A DNA stretch of 64,000 nt, from positions 372,001-436,000 of the forward strand of contig CAJXKD010000002.1 of the NCBI GenBank assembly GCA_913055735.1, written 5' to 3'. This DNA comes from an uncultured Rhodospirillales bacterium (GTDB taxonomy: Bacteria; Pseudomonadota; Alphaproteobacteria; Rhodospirillales; UBA2165). Position numbers and translations under genes: made by a program. Every line of letters starts with the position of its first letter. Within the stretch, counting starts at the first letter, position 1. Shown here piece by piece: positions 36,256 through 45,094 of the stretch. The notes under the pieces are model-generated. The model was not told where the DNA came from and ran no database searches. It saw only the letters and a list, made by a program, of their open reading frames with translations.

Positions 36256-37097
36256 GCACGGCAGAATTCCAGCAAATGATTGGCAAATAGGCGCGGCGCT
36301 ACCGTAACCGCGGCATGAGCCTGTGTCGCCATTTCGACGATCGAGGAGCCGGCGACGGCGGGGTGCGCTTTTTCGAGGGTGGCGGTGCGGAGCATCTCGC
36401 TCGACCGACCGCCGAGAAGAAAACGGGTCGGCACGTCGATGGCAGCAAATCGTTCCGGCACGAACCGGTAGGTGGCGATCGCCTCAAGCTCGCGCGGAAT
36501 GGTGTGCGCCGTCGCCATGCGGCTTGCCCAATCCTCGGCGTCCTCGCGCAGCCTAAGGACGCTTTTCTCCCGGATTCCCGACCATTGGCTCAGCTGTACC
36601 ATCACGACGCCGTCCCGGTCGTTTTCGGCGACGCGCCGGTACATATCGTCCAGCACCGCCCGCCGCCGCGCGCTCATGCCCGGGGGCAGGGGCGGTTCGT
36701 ACAGGAACAGCCGGTCGATATTGCCCGTCCGCAAGGCTGTTTCCAGGCAGCAGACGGCGCCGAAGGAATGTCCGACCAGCGTGACGGGGCGGCCGGTATG
36801 GGCGACGACGTTCTCGACGACCGCGGTGATATCGGCGATCTCACGCTCGAGCGAATAGTCCTCGCCATCGCCGCTTTGCCCGCGGCCGCGGCGATTGACC
36901 ATGTAGAGGCTGAAATGCGGCGCCAAATAGTCGAGCGGGCGCAGATACATGGAGTGGTCGTTGCCGGTGCCGTGGACAAGCACCAGGGGAGGCTTGTTCC
37001 CGGTGGGGTCTCCGGCAACCCGGCAGATAATGCGGACGCCGTCGGGGGAGAAAGTTTCAAATGTAGAGAGAGAAATATTATTTATATTTTTCAGCAT
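36252..37097 (-). CDS. Alpha/beta hydrolase
   Basis: This 281-residue alpha/beta-hydrolase-fold protein has the oxyanion region VLVHGTGNDHSMYL and the nucleophile elbow VGHSFGAV. A likely catalytic His lies near the C-terminus in TQAHAAV. The usual acid position reads LLGGRSSEM rather than a clear GxxD, so the acid residue is uncertain. No signal peptide is seen. Substrate unknown: esters, lactones or epoxides are possible. Its upstream region is unusually A/T-rich for the window (TTATTTATATTTTT). Confidence 0.85.
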   Translation of the reverse strand: MLKNINNISLSTFETFSPDGVRIICRVAGDPTGNKPPLVLVHGTGNDHSMYLRPLDYLAPHFSLYMVNRRGRGQSGDGEDYSLEREIADITAVVENVVAHTGRPVTLVGHSFGAVCCLETALRTGNIDRLFLYEPPLPPGMSARRRAVLDDMYRRVAENDRDGVVMVQLSQWSGIREKSVLRLREDAEDWASRMATAHTIPRELEAIATYRFVPERFAAIDVPTRFLLGGRSSEMLRTATLEKAHPAVAGSSIVEMATQAHAAVTVAPRLFANHLLEFCRA

Positions 37098-37509
37098 ATT
37101 ATAGGTTTATTCTAAGGTGTTAAGTTATTTTGTATTTTAGGGGTTCGTTAAGACGAATCGCGGACAAGGGAGGGGAACCGCCGGGCAGATCACTCCTCCG
37201 ATGCGCCCAAACATACAACAAGCATATGCCGCCGTTATGCACAACAAATTGGAGCGCCCGTGAGCATTACCCTGCTGTATCTGTTCGTGCGAAGCTTCCT
37301 CAATCCGTCGCCGCCGAAGGCGTCCCAACGGCCTGTTCGCCGCAAACCGGTTCTCACCCTGGTCGATCCGGACGACTGACCGCATCTGCGGACATTTACG
37401 CATCGGCCTTTTTCGACGCCCGCTCGATAGGCTAATCTTTCTCCTGGCAACAAAGAAAACGACCGGCGCGTGACACCGCGACCGGCGCGAGAGCGTGCAG
37501 GAGAGTGCG
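37098..37509. other. Intergenic region, 412 bases, one candidate mini-gene
   Basis: The left 50 bases are A/T-rich and probably contain the promoter of the hydrolase gene. A 39-codon frame at 37260-37379, listed separately, is the only convincing reading. The remainder up to the Rieske gene has no recognised RNA, repeat or attachment site. Confidence 0.5.
37260..37379 (+). CDS. Candidate 39-residue small protein
   Basis: A GTG with GGAG six bases upstream opens a frame that starts MSITLLYLFVRSFLNP and ends in a basic then acidic tail, VLTLVDPDD. The hydrophobic first 13 residues followed by a Pro/Arg-rich segment would suit a small membrane-associated protein. There is no family I recognise, and the frame is short enough to be chance. 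Confidence 0.3.
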   Translation: MSITLLYLFVRSFLNPSPPKASQRPVRRKPVLTLVDPDD

Positions 37510-38835
37510 ATGACGACCAGGAAAGACGGCGAAACCCTAACGCGTGTCGGCCCCGGAACGCCCATGGGCGAAATGTTCCGGCAATATTGGTTCCCCGCGA
37601 TCCTCTCGAAGGAATTGACGGCGGACGGCGATCCGGTGCGCCTGAAACTGCTCGGCGAACAGCTCATCGCCTTCCGCGATACCGCCGGCAAGGTGGGCAT
37701 CATGGACCACCGCTGTCCGCATCGCTGCGCCTCCATGTTTTACGGCCGCAACGAAAAGGGCGGCATCCGCTGCGTCTATCACGGCTGGAAGTTCGATGCC
37801 GAGGGCAATTGCACCGATATGCCGAACGTGCCGGCAGCGCAGGATTTCAAACACAAGGTGCATGCCAAGGCCTATAAGACCCATGAACAGAACGGCATGG
37901 TCTGGGTGTTCATGGGCGATCAGCAGAACGTGCCGCCGTTTCCCTTGTTCGAAGTCGCCATGATCCCGGAAGAGGAAATGGAAATCGTCTGCGTTCAGCG
38001 GGCCTGCAATTATCTTCAGGCGCTGGAAGGCGACATCGACACCTCCCATTTCGGCTTCCTGCATGCGGGGTCGGTCGATCCCGCGGTAATGGACGCGACC
38101 AATCCCACCACCTATGCGGTGATCGATAAATCGCCCGAATACATCGTTTCGGATACGGACTGGGGCACCATGTACGCGGCGCACCGCGATTTGGGCGACG
38201 GACGCATCCATTGGCGGACGGCGAGTTTCGCCTTTCCGTTCTGGACCATGCAACCAGATGGCCCGTTCGAGAAGCACATCACGGCGCGGGCCTGGGTGCC
38301 GCTCGACGACGAGCACACCATGTTCACCTTCTTCAATTGGAAGGGAAACATTCCCGCGCTGCGCTCGGACACCCAAGGGGTGACCCTGCCCGATCTGGAG
38401 GTGGAATGGGACTATCAACCCAATACTACCGATTGGCTCGGCCGTTGGCGGCTGAAATCCCATGAGGGCAACGACTACAACATCGACCGGGAGTCGCAAC
38501 GCCACCGCTCCTATACGGGCATCCGGAGCGTGCATCTCCAGGATCTGGCGATCACCGAAAGCATGGGCCCGATCACCGATCACGGCTTCGAACACTTGGC
38601 GCCGTCGGACAAGATGATCACGCAGACGCGCCGCCGTTTGCTGAATGCGGTGAAAAAATTCCAGGAAACCGGCGAAGCGCCGCCCACGGTCGAGACGCCG
38701 GAAGTGTTCCTCAAAGCGCGCTCGGGGGATTTCTTCGCGCCCAAGGGCCAGGACTTCAACGATGCCTATCAGGAACAGATGGCGGCGTCGGCCAATCCGA
38801 CGGGAAAGTTGGTTTATCGCACCGCGGCGGAATAG
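37510..38835 (+). CDS. Rieske-type aromatic ring oxygenase, alpha subunit
   Basis: The 441-residue protein resembles phthalate 4,5-dioxygenase-type oxygenases and Rieske demethylases. The [2Fe-2S] ligands are C-P-H near residue 69 and C-V-Y-H near 88. The mononuclear iron site includes GDIDTSHFGFLH with Asp and two His. AGGAGA lies seven bases before ATG. Such enzymes hydroxylate or demethylate aromatic acids using electrons from a reductase, but no reductase or ferredoxin gene is adjacent. It must use a partner encoded elsewhere. The substrate is unknown. Confidence 0.9.
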   Translation: MTTRKDGETLTRVGPGTPMGEMFRQYWFPAILSKELTADGDPVRLKLLGEQLIAFRDTAGKVGIMDHRCPHRCASMFYGRNEKGGIRCVYHGWKFDAEGNCTDMPNVPAAQDFKHKVHAKAYKTHEQNGMVWVFMGDQQNVPPFPLFEVAMIPEEEMEIVCVQRACNYLQALEGDIDTSHFGFLHAGSVDPAVMDATNPTTYAVIDKSPEYIVSDTDWGTMYAAHRDLGDGRIHWRTASFAFPFWTMQPDGPFEKHITARAWVPLDDEHTMFTFFNWKGNIPALRSDTQGVTLPDLEVEWDYQPNTTDWLGRWRLKSHEGNDYNIDRESQRHRSYTGIRSVHLQDLAITESMGPITDHGFEHLAPSDKMITQTRRRLLNAVKKFQETGEAPPTVETPEVFLKARSGDFFAPKGQDFNDAYQEQMAASANPTGKLVYRTAAE

Positions 38836-39023
38836 ACCGCATCATTAAAGACGGAATTGGCCGTTGCCCCCGTTAATCTACAGGTTATATACCGAGTAGA
38901 GTGGTCGCTGACGGTCCGCGATAGGCTTGCAAAGGGCTTCTGTGCTGGGACAAGCCAATTCGGGGCGGCATTGACTTGCTTGGGCCTACCTTCTTGCGAG
39001 CGACAGTGGCTTCGGAGATCGAG

Positions 39024-40292
39024 ATGTCGGAACGGGACAGCCCACCGTTTCAGCGGCGACTTGCCGCGATACTCGCCGCCGACGTGGCCGGTTATTCGCG
39101 TCTGATGCGCGATGACGAGAACGCGACGATCAAAGCGTGGCACACCGCGCGCGGCGACGTGATCGATCCGACGATTGCGCGTTTTGAAGGCCGTATCGTC
39201 AAACATACCGGCGACGGCTTTCTGGCGGAATTTGCGACAGCCACAGACGCCGTGAAATGCGCGATCCAAATTCAAGAAGAGCTGAACCGGCGAAATGCGC
39301 CCGTCCCCCCGGACCGGCGCATGGAATTCCGCATGGGCATCAATGTCGGGGAGATTACCGTCGACGAGGAAGATATCCATGGCGACGGCGTCAATATCGC
39401 CGCGCGTCTGGAAAGTATCGGTGAGCCCGGTGGTGTCGCCATTTCCGATAATGTCTTTGAACAGGTCGAGAGGAAAATCGACGCCGGGCTGGAGTGGATG
39501 GGCACCCATCAGGTCAAGAACATGGCCGAACCGCTGTCCTATTACCGCGTGTTGCTCGACGGTTTGCCGCCGAGCCGCCATCCGTCAAAGCGCCCCGCAA
39601 GGGCATTTCAAAATGTCAGAAACATACCCCGCCATCGCATGGTCGCGTGGCTCGTCTTGTTTTTCTTTCTCGGGGTCGTGGGGGCGGCTGTCTGGCAGAC
39701 GGCTTTTACGTCGGCCGTTTCCCCGGGACCACCGTCCTTGACGGTCAATGAATTCCGTACGATCGGGGAGCAGGCCAGCAATCGGGGATTTAGTGAAGGT
39801 CTTACAGAGGACTTGATCACGGCGCTTTCGTCCAATCCCAATCTTCGTGTGATCAGCGGCCGTGCCGCACTCGAAGGAATTCAGCCGCCATCGGAAAGGC
39901 GCCAAAAGCGCTATATCCTCGAGGGAACCGTAAGGGGCGGCGTGACCATACGTATCACCGCGCAGCTGGTTGACGCAGAGACGGGCGTGCATCTATGGGG
40001 CGGCCGCTATGACAGACTTCTTGCGGATCCGTTGACCCAACAAGGGGAGGTGAGCGCCAAGATCGTCGCAACCCTGTCAGAAAAGTTTGCCCAAATGGAA
40101 CAGGACCAAGCGGAAGCCGGCGGGACCATTATGAGCGGCACGAGCGCGGTATTGGAGCTGCTCGGCCGAATGGCGGAGGGCGCCGTGACGTTGCCCGGCA
40201 ATGTTTTTGCCAGGTTGTTCGGGGACCAAGGGCGCGGCGCACAAGGTGAATCGGGTGACCCGCCGTCGCGTGGGATTTCGACAAAAATGTGA
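39024..40292 (+). CDS. Membrane-anchored class III adenylate/guanylate cyclase with TolB-like C-terminus
   Basis: The 422-residue protein starts with the cyclase catalytic domain (LAAILAADVAGYSRLMRDDE, KHTGDGFLAEF, GINVGEITVDEEDIHGDGVNIAARLE). A single TM segment follows near 205-228. The external domain is FlgO/TolB-like (EGLTEDLITALSSNPNLRVISG). This combination is common in Rhizobiales and Rhodospirillales. Both metal-binding Asp positions (DVAG, GDG) are present, so it is probably active. ATG 39024 has GGAG seven bases upstream and is preferred over the longer frame. The next gene's frame touches its stop. Confidence 0.88.
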   Translation: MSERDSPPFQRRLAAILAADVAGYSRLMRDDENATIKAWHTARGDVIDPTIARFEGRIVKHTGDGFLAEFATATDAVKCAIQIQEELNRRNAPVPPDRRMEFRMGINVGEITVDEEDIHGDGVNIAARLESIGEPGGVAISDNVFEQVERKIDAGLEWMGTHQVKNMAEPLSYYRVLLDGLPPSRHPSKRPARAFQNVRNIPRHRMVAWLVLFFFLGVVGAAVWQTAFTSAVSPGPPSLTVNEFRTIGEQASNRGFSEGLTEDLITALSSNPNLRVISGRAALEGIQPPSERRQKRYILEGTVRGGVTIRITAQLVDAETGVHLWGGRYDRLLADPLTQQGEVSAKIVATLSEKFAQMEQDQAEAGGTIMSGTSAVLELLGRMAEGAVTLPGNVFARLFGDQGRGAQGESGDPPSRGISTKM

Positions 40293-40324
40293 GTGATCGA
40301 CTTATCGCGAGCTGGAGCAAGACG

Positions 40325-41650
40325 ATGAATACTTCGGAATTGGCGAAGAAACGGGCCGGACTGACACGAAAACTAGCTCTGTTTCTCGGGGGGGTGAGCG
40401 CAGCGGCCATAATGGTGATCGCCGGCGTATCGGCGGCGGAGAGCGATTCCGTCGTGCGGACGGGGACAATTAATGAAGACGTAATGGCGACGGGGGACGA
40501 CGTCGATATCCGGGCCCAGGTAAACGGAAACGTCATGCTAACCGGCGGCGACGTCAGCGTTCATTCGGAAATATCGGGTGACCTCTACGCGATTGGCGGT
40601 GACGTAACCGCCGGTGACGCCATCGATGGCGATGTCTTTGTCTTCGGGGGAAATGTCGAGACCCGGGGACGGATCGGCGGCACATTGTTCGGCGCCGGCG
40701 GTAAGTTGAAGAGCGAGGCGGAAGTTGCCGGTGATGCCCTGATCGCAGGCGGTCAAGTAGAGGCCGATAACCGGATCAATGGGGACTTGCGTTTAGCGGG
40801 CGGCGACGTTTCCACGAAGGCCGCGGTTGCCGGGAAACTCATGATTGCCGGCGGAAAAGTGGAGATTGAGGACGACGCAGTCATTGAGGGCAGTGCCTGG
40901 GCCGCAGGCGCCGATATCGAGGTGGATGGCACGATCCGCGGCAATTTGCGGGCTGCCGGTCGGCGTGTCGAAGTCGGCGGCGAGATATTTGGCGATGTCA
41001 ATATTGACGCCGGCGAACTGCGTATCCATCCGACGGCAAAAATTCACGGAAATCTAACCTATCGCAGCCCTGAGACGGCCGATATCGCGTCTGGCGCGTC
41101 GATCCAAGGGGACGTCACGTTCGTCCAGTCGGAGCAGGCCAGGCGTGCCGTTGGAACCATGTTCGCCGCCGCCGGCGGTGCGGTGATGGCAGCATTCCTC
41201 GCCTTTCTGGTGCTGGGCATCGTACAGATCCTGGTCCTGCCCCAATTGTCCCTCCGCTCAGCGCGCATGGGCGCGGGTAAACCTTGGATTTCTCTAGGGT
41301 TAGGGTTCGCGGTTATTGTTGCGGTGCCGTTCGCGATGCTGATTTTAGCATCGACGATTATCGGCCTCTTGCTGGCGTTGGTCGTGGGGGCCGCTTATGT
41401 GGTCGTCGCAAGTCTCGGCATTGTCGTTGCTGCCGTGGTGGTCGGACGCTTTCTCATGCATATGGCGAAAAAGAATTGGGACGATCGATTTTGGGGCCGT
41501 ATCGTGCTGGTGCTGCTCGGCCTTATCGTATTTACGATTGTCGGGTTTATCCCGTTCTTAGGCGCGTTAGCCGTCTTTCTCGCCTTGTGCTTGGGCACGG
41601 GCGCCTTGATTGCCCATATGTTTAAACGCGGGGCGGCTCCGGCGGTGTGA
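40325..41650 (+). CDS. Bactofilin-like polymer-forming membrane protein
   Basis: The 441-residue protein has an N-terminal signal/TM segment (LALFLGGVSAAAIMVIAGVSA). Residues about 50-275 form a repeated GxVxxxGGDVxxxGxIxG pattern of short beta turns typical of bactofilin-type right-handed beta helices. Several C-terminal TM helices follow (AAAGGAVMAAFLAFLVLGIV and later ones). It likely presents a rod-like domain outside the inner membrane. ATG 40325 with GGAG upstream is chosen over a GTG at 40289 that overlaps the cyclase stop. Close spacing suggests joint expression with the cyclase. No partner is known. Confidence 0.8.
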   Translation: MNTSELAKKRAGLTRKLALFLGGVSAAAIMVIAGVSAAESDSVVRTGTINEDVMATGDDVDIRAQVNGNVMLTGGDVSVHSEISGDLYAIGGDVTAGDAIDGDVFVFGGNVETRGRIGGTLFGAGGKLKSEAEVAGDALIAGGQVEADNRINGDLRLAGGDVSTKAAVAGKLMIAGGKVEIEDDAVIEGSAWAAGADIEVDGTIRGNLRAAGRRVEVGGEIFGDVNIDAGELRIHPTAKIHGNLTYRSPETADIASGASIQGDVTFVQSEQARRAVGTMFAAAGGAVMAAFLAFLVLGIVQILVLPQLSLRSARMGAGKPWISLGLGFAVIVAVPFAMLILASTIIGLLLALVVGAAYVVVASLGIVVAAVVVGRFLMHMAKKNWDDRFWGRIVLVLLGLIVFTIVGFIPFLGALAVFLALCLGTGALIAHMFKRGAAPAV

Positions 41651-41655
41651 TCGCC

Positions 41656-43260
41656 TCAATACCCGAGCGCGCAGCCGTCCTTGCGCGGATCGGAGCCGCC
41701 GCGCAGCACGCTCACATCCTGGTCCCAATCGATCCAGATGGCCTGGGCGCCGCCAATGGGGGCGTTGGGCACATGGGTGACATGGCCGAACGCTTCGAGC
41801 TCGCTGCGCACCCCGGCGGGCAGGCTGCTCTCCACCTGCACACGGCCTTCCGGGTCTTCGACGTTCGGGAAAACGCGCGTAAAATCAATGGCATATTGAA
41901 TATCCATGCCGAAATCGATGAGGTTGGTAATGAGGTGCGCGTGGCCGCAGGCCTGATACTCGCCGCCCATCACGCCGAACGGCATCACGGCGCGGCCTTC
42001 CTTCATCAGCATGCCGGGGATGATCGTATGGGCGGGCCGCTTGCCCGGCGCAATGCAGTTGGGATGATCGGGATCGAGGACGAACGCCTGCCCCCGGTTT
42101 TGCAGCATGACGCCCGACTTGGGCGCGCACAGGCCGGAGCCGAACGGCCAATAGAGCGTGTTGATCAAGCTGACGGCGTTGCGGTCTTTGTCGACGACGC
42201 AAAGATAGACGGTGTCCTTGTGGCGCGGCAGCGTCGAGGCGGGGACGTGCGCCATGCGTTTCGTGCGGTCGATGAGGGCGCGGTTGCGTGCCGCGTGTTC
42301 TTCGGACAGCCAGGCCTCCACCGGCACATAGGCCTGCGCGGGATCGGCGAGGGCGCCGCCGCGGTCGCAATAGGCGAGGCGGGCGGCTTCGATCTCGATA
42401 TGCAGGCGCTCGGCGGATAGCGGCTCCAGCTCGCCCAACTTCATCTCGCGCAAAATGTTGAGCATCGCGAGGGCGACCACGCCCTGGCCGTTGGGCGGGC
42501 ATTCGAAGACGTCGTAGCCGCCGTAGGTGGTGGAGATGGGGGTGGCGAAATCGCCGATGGCCGCGTCGAAGTCGGCGCCCGAGTGCAGTCCGCCCAGTTC
42601 CCGCAGATAACCGATAATGTCATCCGCGACCCAGCCGGTGTAGAAGCCGTCGCGTCCCTTGGCGGCGATCTCTTCGAGGGTCTGGGCGAGGCGCGGCAAC
42701 CGCACCAATTGGCCGAGACGGGGGGCGTTGCCGGCGATGAGAAACTGGTCGGCGGCGTTGTTGTCGCCGCGCAAAAAATGTTCCCAGATATGCCAATCGT
42801 GCACGACCCGGTGATTGACGGGGAACCCGTCGCGGGCATAGCGGATGGCCGGCTGCAACAGATCGCCCAGGCTCATGGTGCCGTGCGCCGCGAGCAATTG
42901 CGTCCAGGCATCGACCGCGCCGGGAATAGTAACCGAATGCGGGCTGTGCCGCGGAATTTCGGTGAAATCGTGTTCGGCATACCAGTCGGCTGTGGCGGCC
43001 GCGGGCGCGCGGCCCGAGCCGTTGAAGGCGACCAGGTCACCGCCCGCCGGGGCATAAAGGCAAAAGCAGTCGCCGCCGATGCCGGTCGATTGCGGCTCGA
43101 CGACGCATTGCACGGCGACGGCCGCGATGGCCGCGTCCATGGCGTTCCCACCCGCTTGCAAAACGCTGAGGGCAGTCGCCGTCGACAGAGGTTGCGAGGT
43201 GGCGGCCATGCCGTCGGTGGCGTGAACCGTCGAGCGGCCCGGCAGATCGAGTTTGCGCAT
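41656..43260 (-). CDS. ggt: Gamma-glutamyltransferase family Ntn hydrolase
   Basis: The 534-residue autoprocessing Ntn hydrolase has the nucleophile Thr near residue 350 in HKDTVYLCVVD. FGSGLCAPKSGVMLQNRG follows in the small subunit. The N-terminal half shows LQAGGNAMDAAIAA and NGSGRAP. There is no signal peptide, so it is probably cytoplasmic, unlike classical glutathione-salvage GGT. The usual second Thr and His after the nucleophile are Val and Tyr here. A catabolic amidase role, comparable to the HpxW oxamate amidohydrolase branch, is at least as likely. The neighbouring genes suggest a degradation locus. Confidence 0.87.
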   Translation of the reverse strand: MRKLDLPGRSTVHATDGMAATSQPLSTATALSVLQAGGNAMDAAIAAVAVQCVVEPQSTGIGGDCFCLYAPAGGDLVAFNGSGRAPAAATADWYAEHDFTEIPRHSPHSVTIPGAVDAWTQLLAAHGTMSLGDLLQPAIRYARDGFPVNHRVVHDWHIWEHFLRGDNNAADQFLIAGNAPRLGQLVRLPRLAQTLEEIAAKGRDGFYTGWVADDIIGYLRELGGLHSGADFDAAIGDFATPISTTYGGYDVFECPPNGQGVVALAMLNILREMKLGELEPLSAERLHIEIEAARLAYCDRGGALADPAQAYVPVEAWLSEEHAARNRALIDRTKRMAHVPASTLPRHKDTVYLCVVDKDRNAVSLINTLYWPFGSGLCAPKSGVMLQNRGQAFVLDPDHPNCIAPGKRPAHTIIPGMLMKEGRAVMPFGVMGGEYQACGHAHLITNLIDFGMDIQYAIDFTRVFPNVEDPEGRVQVESSLPAGVRSELEAFGHVTHVPNAPIGGAQAIWIDWDQDVSVLRGGSDPRKDGCALGY

Positions 43261-43481
43261 GTCCCGTTGAGCCTCTTTGTTCTGCTTTCCTGTCTAGCAC
43301 ATGGCCTCCGGACGGCAAGCCGCCATACAGGACTGGGGCAGGCCCGCCCTCGGTGCAAAATCCACTATTCTAGGGCTTTCCTGGAGCGCAAAAATATGGT
43401 CCAACCATGCCCCCGTGACCCGGTCTCGGGGCTGCGGTAGAATGCCGCCAACCAATTCCTTAGGGCTCTAGGAGAGGATCG

Positions 43482-44948
43482 TTGCAAAACCTCAAAGAAG
43501 TTAAGCATTTCATCAACGGCGAATATGTGGCCGGCGGGCAGGGCTCGTTCGAAAACATCAACCCGGCGACGGGCAAACTCAATTCCACTGTCCATGAGGC
43601 CGACCGCAATCTGGTCGATCAGGCGGTGTCGTCCGCCCGCGCAGCCCTCAACAGCGATTGGGGCAAGATGCCGGTGGCCGAGCGGTCCAAGCTGCTGTGC
43701 GCCGTTGCCGATGGGGTCAACAAACGCTTCGATGAATTCCTCCAGGCCGAGATCGCCGACACCGGCAAGCCGGTCAACCTCGCCTCGCACATCGACATCC
43801 CGCGCGGCGCCGCCAACTTCACCATCTTCGCCGAACTTCTGAAGGCGTTCCCGTCGGAAGCCTTCCAGCAAGATACGCCCACCGGGTACGGCGCGCTCAA
43901 CTACTCCATCCGCAAGCCGCGCGGCGTCATCGGCGTCATCTGCCCGTGGAACCTGCCGCTGCTGCTCATGACCTGGAAAGTCGGCCCGGCGCTGGCCTGC
44001 GGCAACACCGTTGTCGTCAAACCGTCCGAAGAGACCCCGACCACCGCCGCGCTGTTGGGCGAAGTGATGAACGAAGTGGGCATCCCCAAGGGTGTCTATA
44101 ACGTGGTGCACGGCCTCGGCCCCGACAGTGCCGGCCAGTTCCTGACCGAGCATCCGGACGTCGACGGCATCACCTTCACCGGCGAAACCGTCACCGGCGA
44201 AGCGATCATGAAGGCTGCCGCTCACGGCGTGCGTCCCGTTTCCATGGAACTCGGCGGCAAGAACGCCGGCGTGGTGTTCAAGGACGCCGACATGAACAAG
44301 GCCATCGAGGGCTCCATGCGCTCGGTCTTCGCCAACTGCGGCCAGGTCTGCCTCAACACCGAACGGCTCTATGTCGAACGGCCCATCTTCGAGGAGTTCG
44401 TCTCCAAGCTGACCGACAAGGCCAAGGGCGTCACCTTCGGCGATCCGTTCAGCAAGGAAACCGGCTCCGGTCCGCTGATCAGCAAGGTGCACCGCGACAA
44501 GGTGCTGAGCTACTACCAGGCGGCGAAGGACGCCGGTGCCGAGATCCATTGCGGCGGCGGCATCCCCCAGGTGGGCGGTGACTATGACGCCGGCTGGTGG
44601 ATTGAGCCGACCATCTGGACCGGCCTCAAGGAGACGGACAAGGCGGTGCGCGAGGAGGTCTTCGGTCCCTGCGTCCACATTCAGCCGTTCGATGACGAGG
44701 ACGAAGCCATCGCCATGGCCAACGACACGCCCTATGGCCTGGCCACCGCCATCTGGACCGAGAACCTGACCCAGGCCCACCGCGTCGCCGATCAGATCGA
44801 TGTCGGTATCTCGTGGGTCAACTGCTGGTTCCTGCGCGACCTGCGCACGCCTTTTGGCGGCAACAAGTCCTCGGGCATTGGCCGCGAAGGCGGTCAGCAC
44901 GCGTTCGAGTTCTATACCGAAACGCGCAACGTCTGCGTTCAGCTGTAA
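43482..44948 (+). CDS. Aldehyde dehydrogenase, 2-hydroxymuconic semialdehyde dehydrogenase type
   Basis: The 488-residue NAD-dependent dehydrogenase has FTGETVTGEAIM for cofactor binding. The general base is in MELGGKNAG and the catalytic Cys290 in GQVCLNTERLYVE, a form typical of 2-hydroxymuconic semialdehyde dehydrogenases from meta-cleavage pathways and of related aldehyde dehydrogenases. N-terminal KHFINGEYV fits. The TTG start is preceded by GGAGAGGATC and suits family length. It is flanked downstream by a strong terminator, so it is probably monocistronic. No ring-cleavage dioxygenase is nearby. Confidence 0.92.
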   Translation: MQNLKEVKHFINGEYVAGGQGSFENINPATGKLNSTVHEADRNLVDQAVSSARAALNSDWGKMPVAERSKLLCAVADGVNKRFDEFLQAEIADTGKPVNLASHIDIPRGAANFTIFAELLKAFPSEAFQQDTPTGYGALNYSIRKPRGVIGVICPWNLPLLLMTWKVGPALACGNTVVVKPSEETPTTAALLGEVMNEVGIPKGVYNVVHGLGPDSAGQFLTEHPDVDGITFTGETVTGEAIMKAAAHGVRPVSMELGGKNAGVVFKDADMNKAIEGSMRSVFANCGQVCLNTERLYVERPIFEEFVSKLTDKAKGVTFGDPFSKETGSGPLISKVHRDKVLSYYQAAKDAGAEIHCGGGIPQVGGDYDAGWWIEPTIWTGLKETDKAVREEVFGPCVHIQPFDDEDEAIAMANDTPYGLATAIWTENLTQAHRVADQIDVGISWVNCWFLRDLRTPFGGNKSSGIGREGGQHAFEFYTETRNVCVQL

Positions 44949-44968
44949 GAGCTAAAGCTTACCCATTA

Positions 44969-45001
44969 AGCCCCGCCGGGTCCGCCCGCGCGGGGCTTTT
45001 T
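44969..45001 (+). terminator. Rho-independent terminator after the aldehyde dehydrogenase
   Basis: AGCCCCGC pairs with GCGGGGCT (eight bases) around a 13-base GC-rich loop and is followed by TTTTTG. It starts 21 bases after the stop codon. Confidence 0.88.
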
Positions 45002-45094
45002 GTTGCATTCGGACAGGCCAGGGGCAGGGCATGGACTTGGGCCCCGGCTTAGGCCAGAATCGAGGGATAAAAACGAAATAATGGAGCCTTCGTG

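Noticed and set aside
43365..44900. Antisense 511-residue frame over the aldehyde dehydrogenase gene
   Set aside because: It covers a gene with an intact catalytic site on the other strand and shows no family signature.
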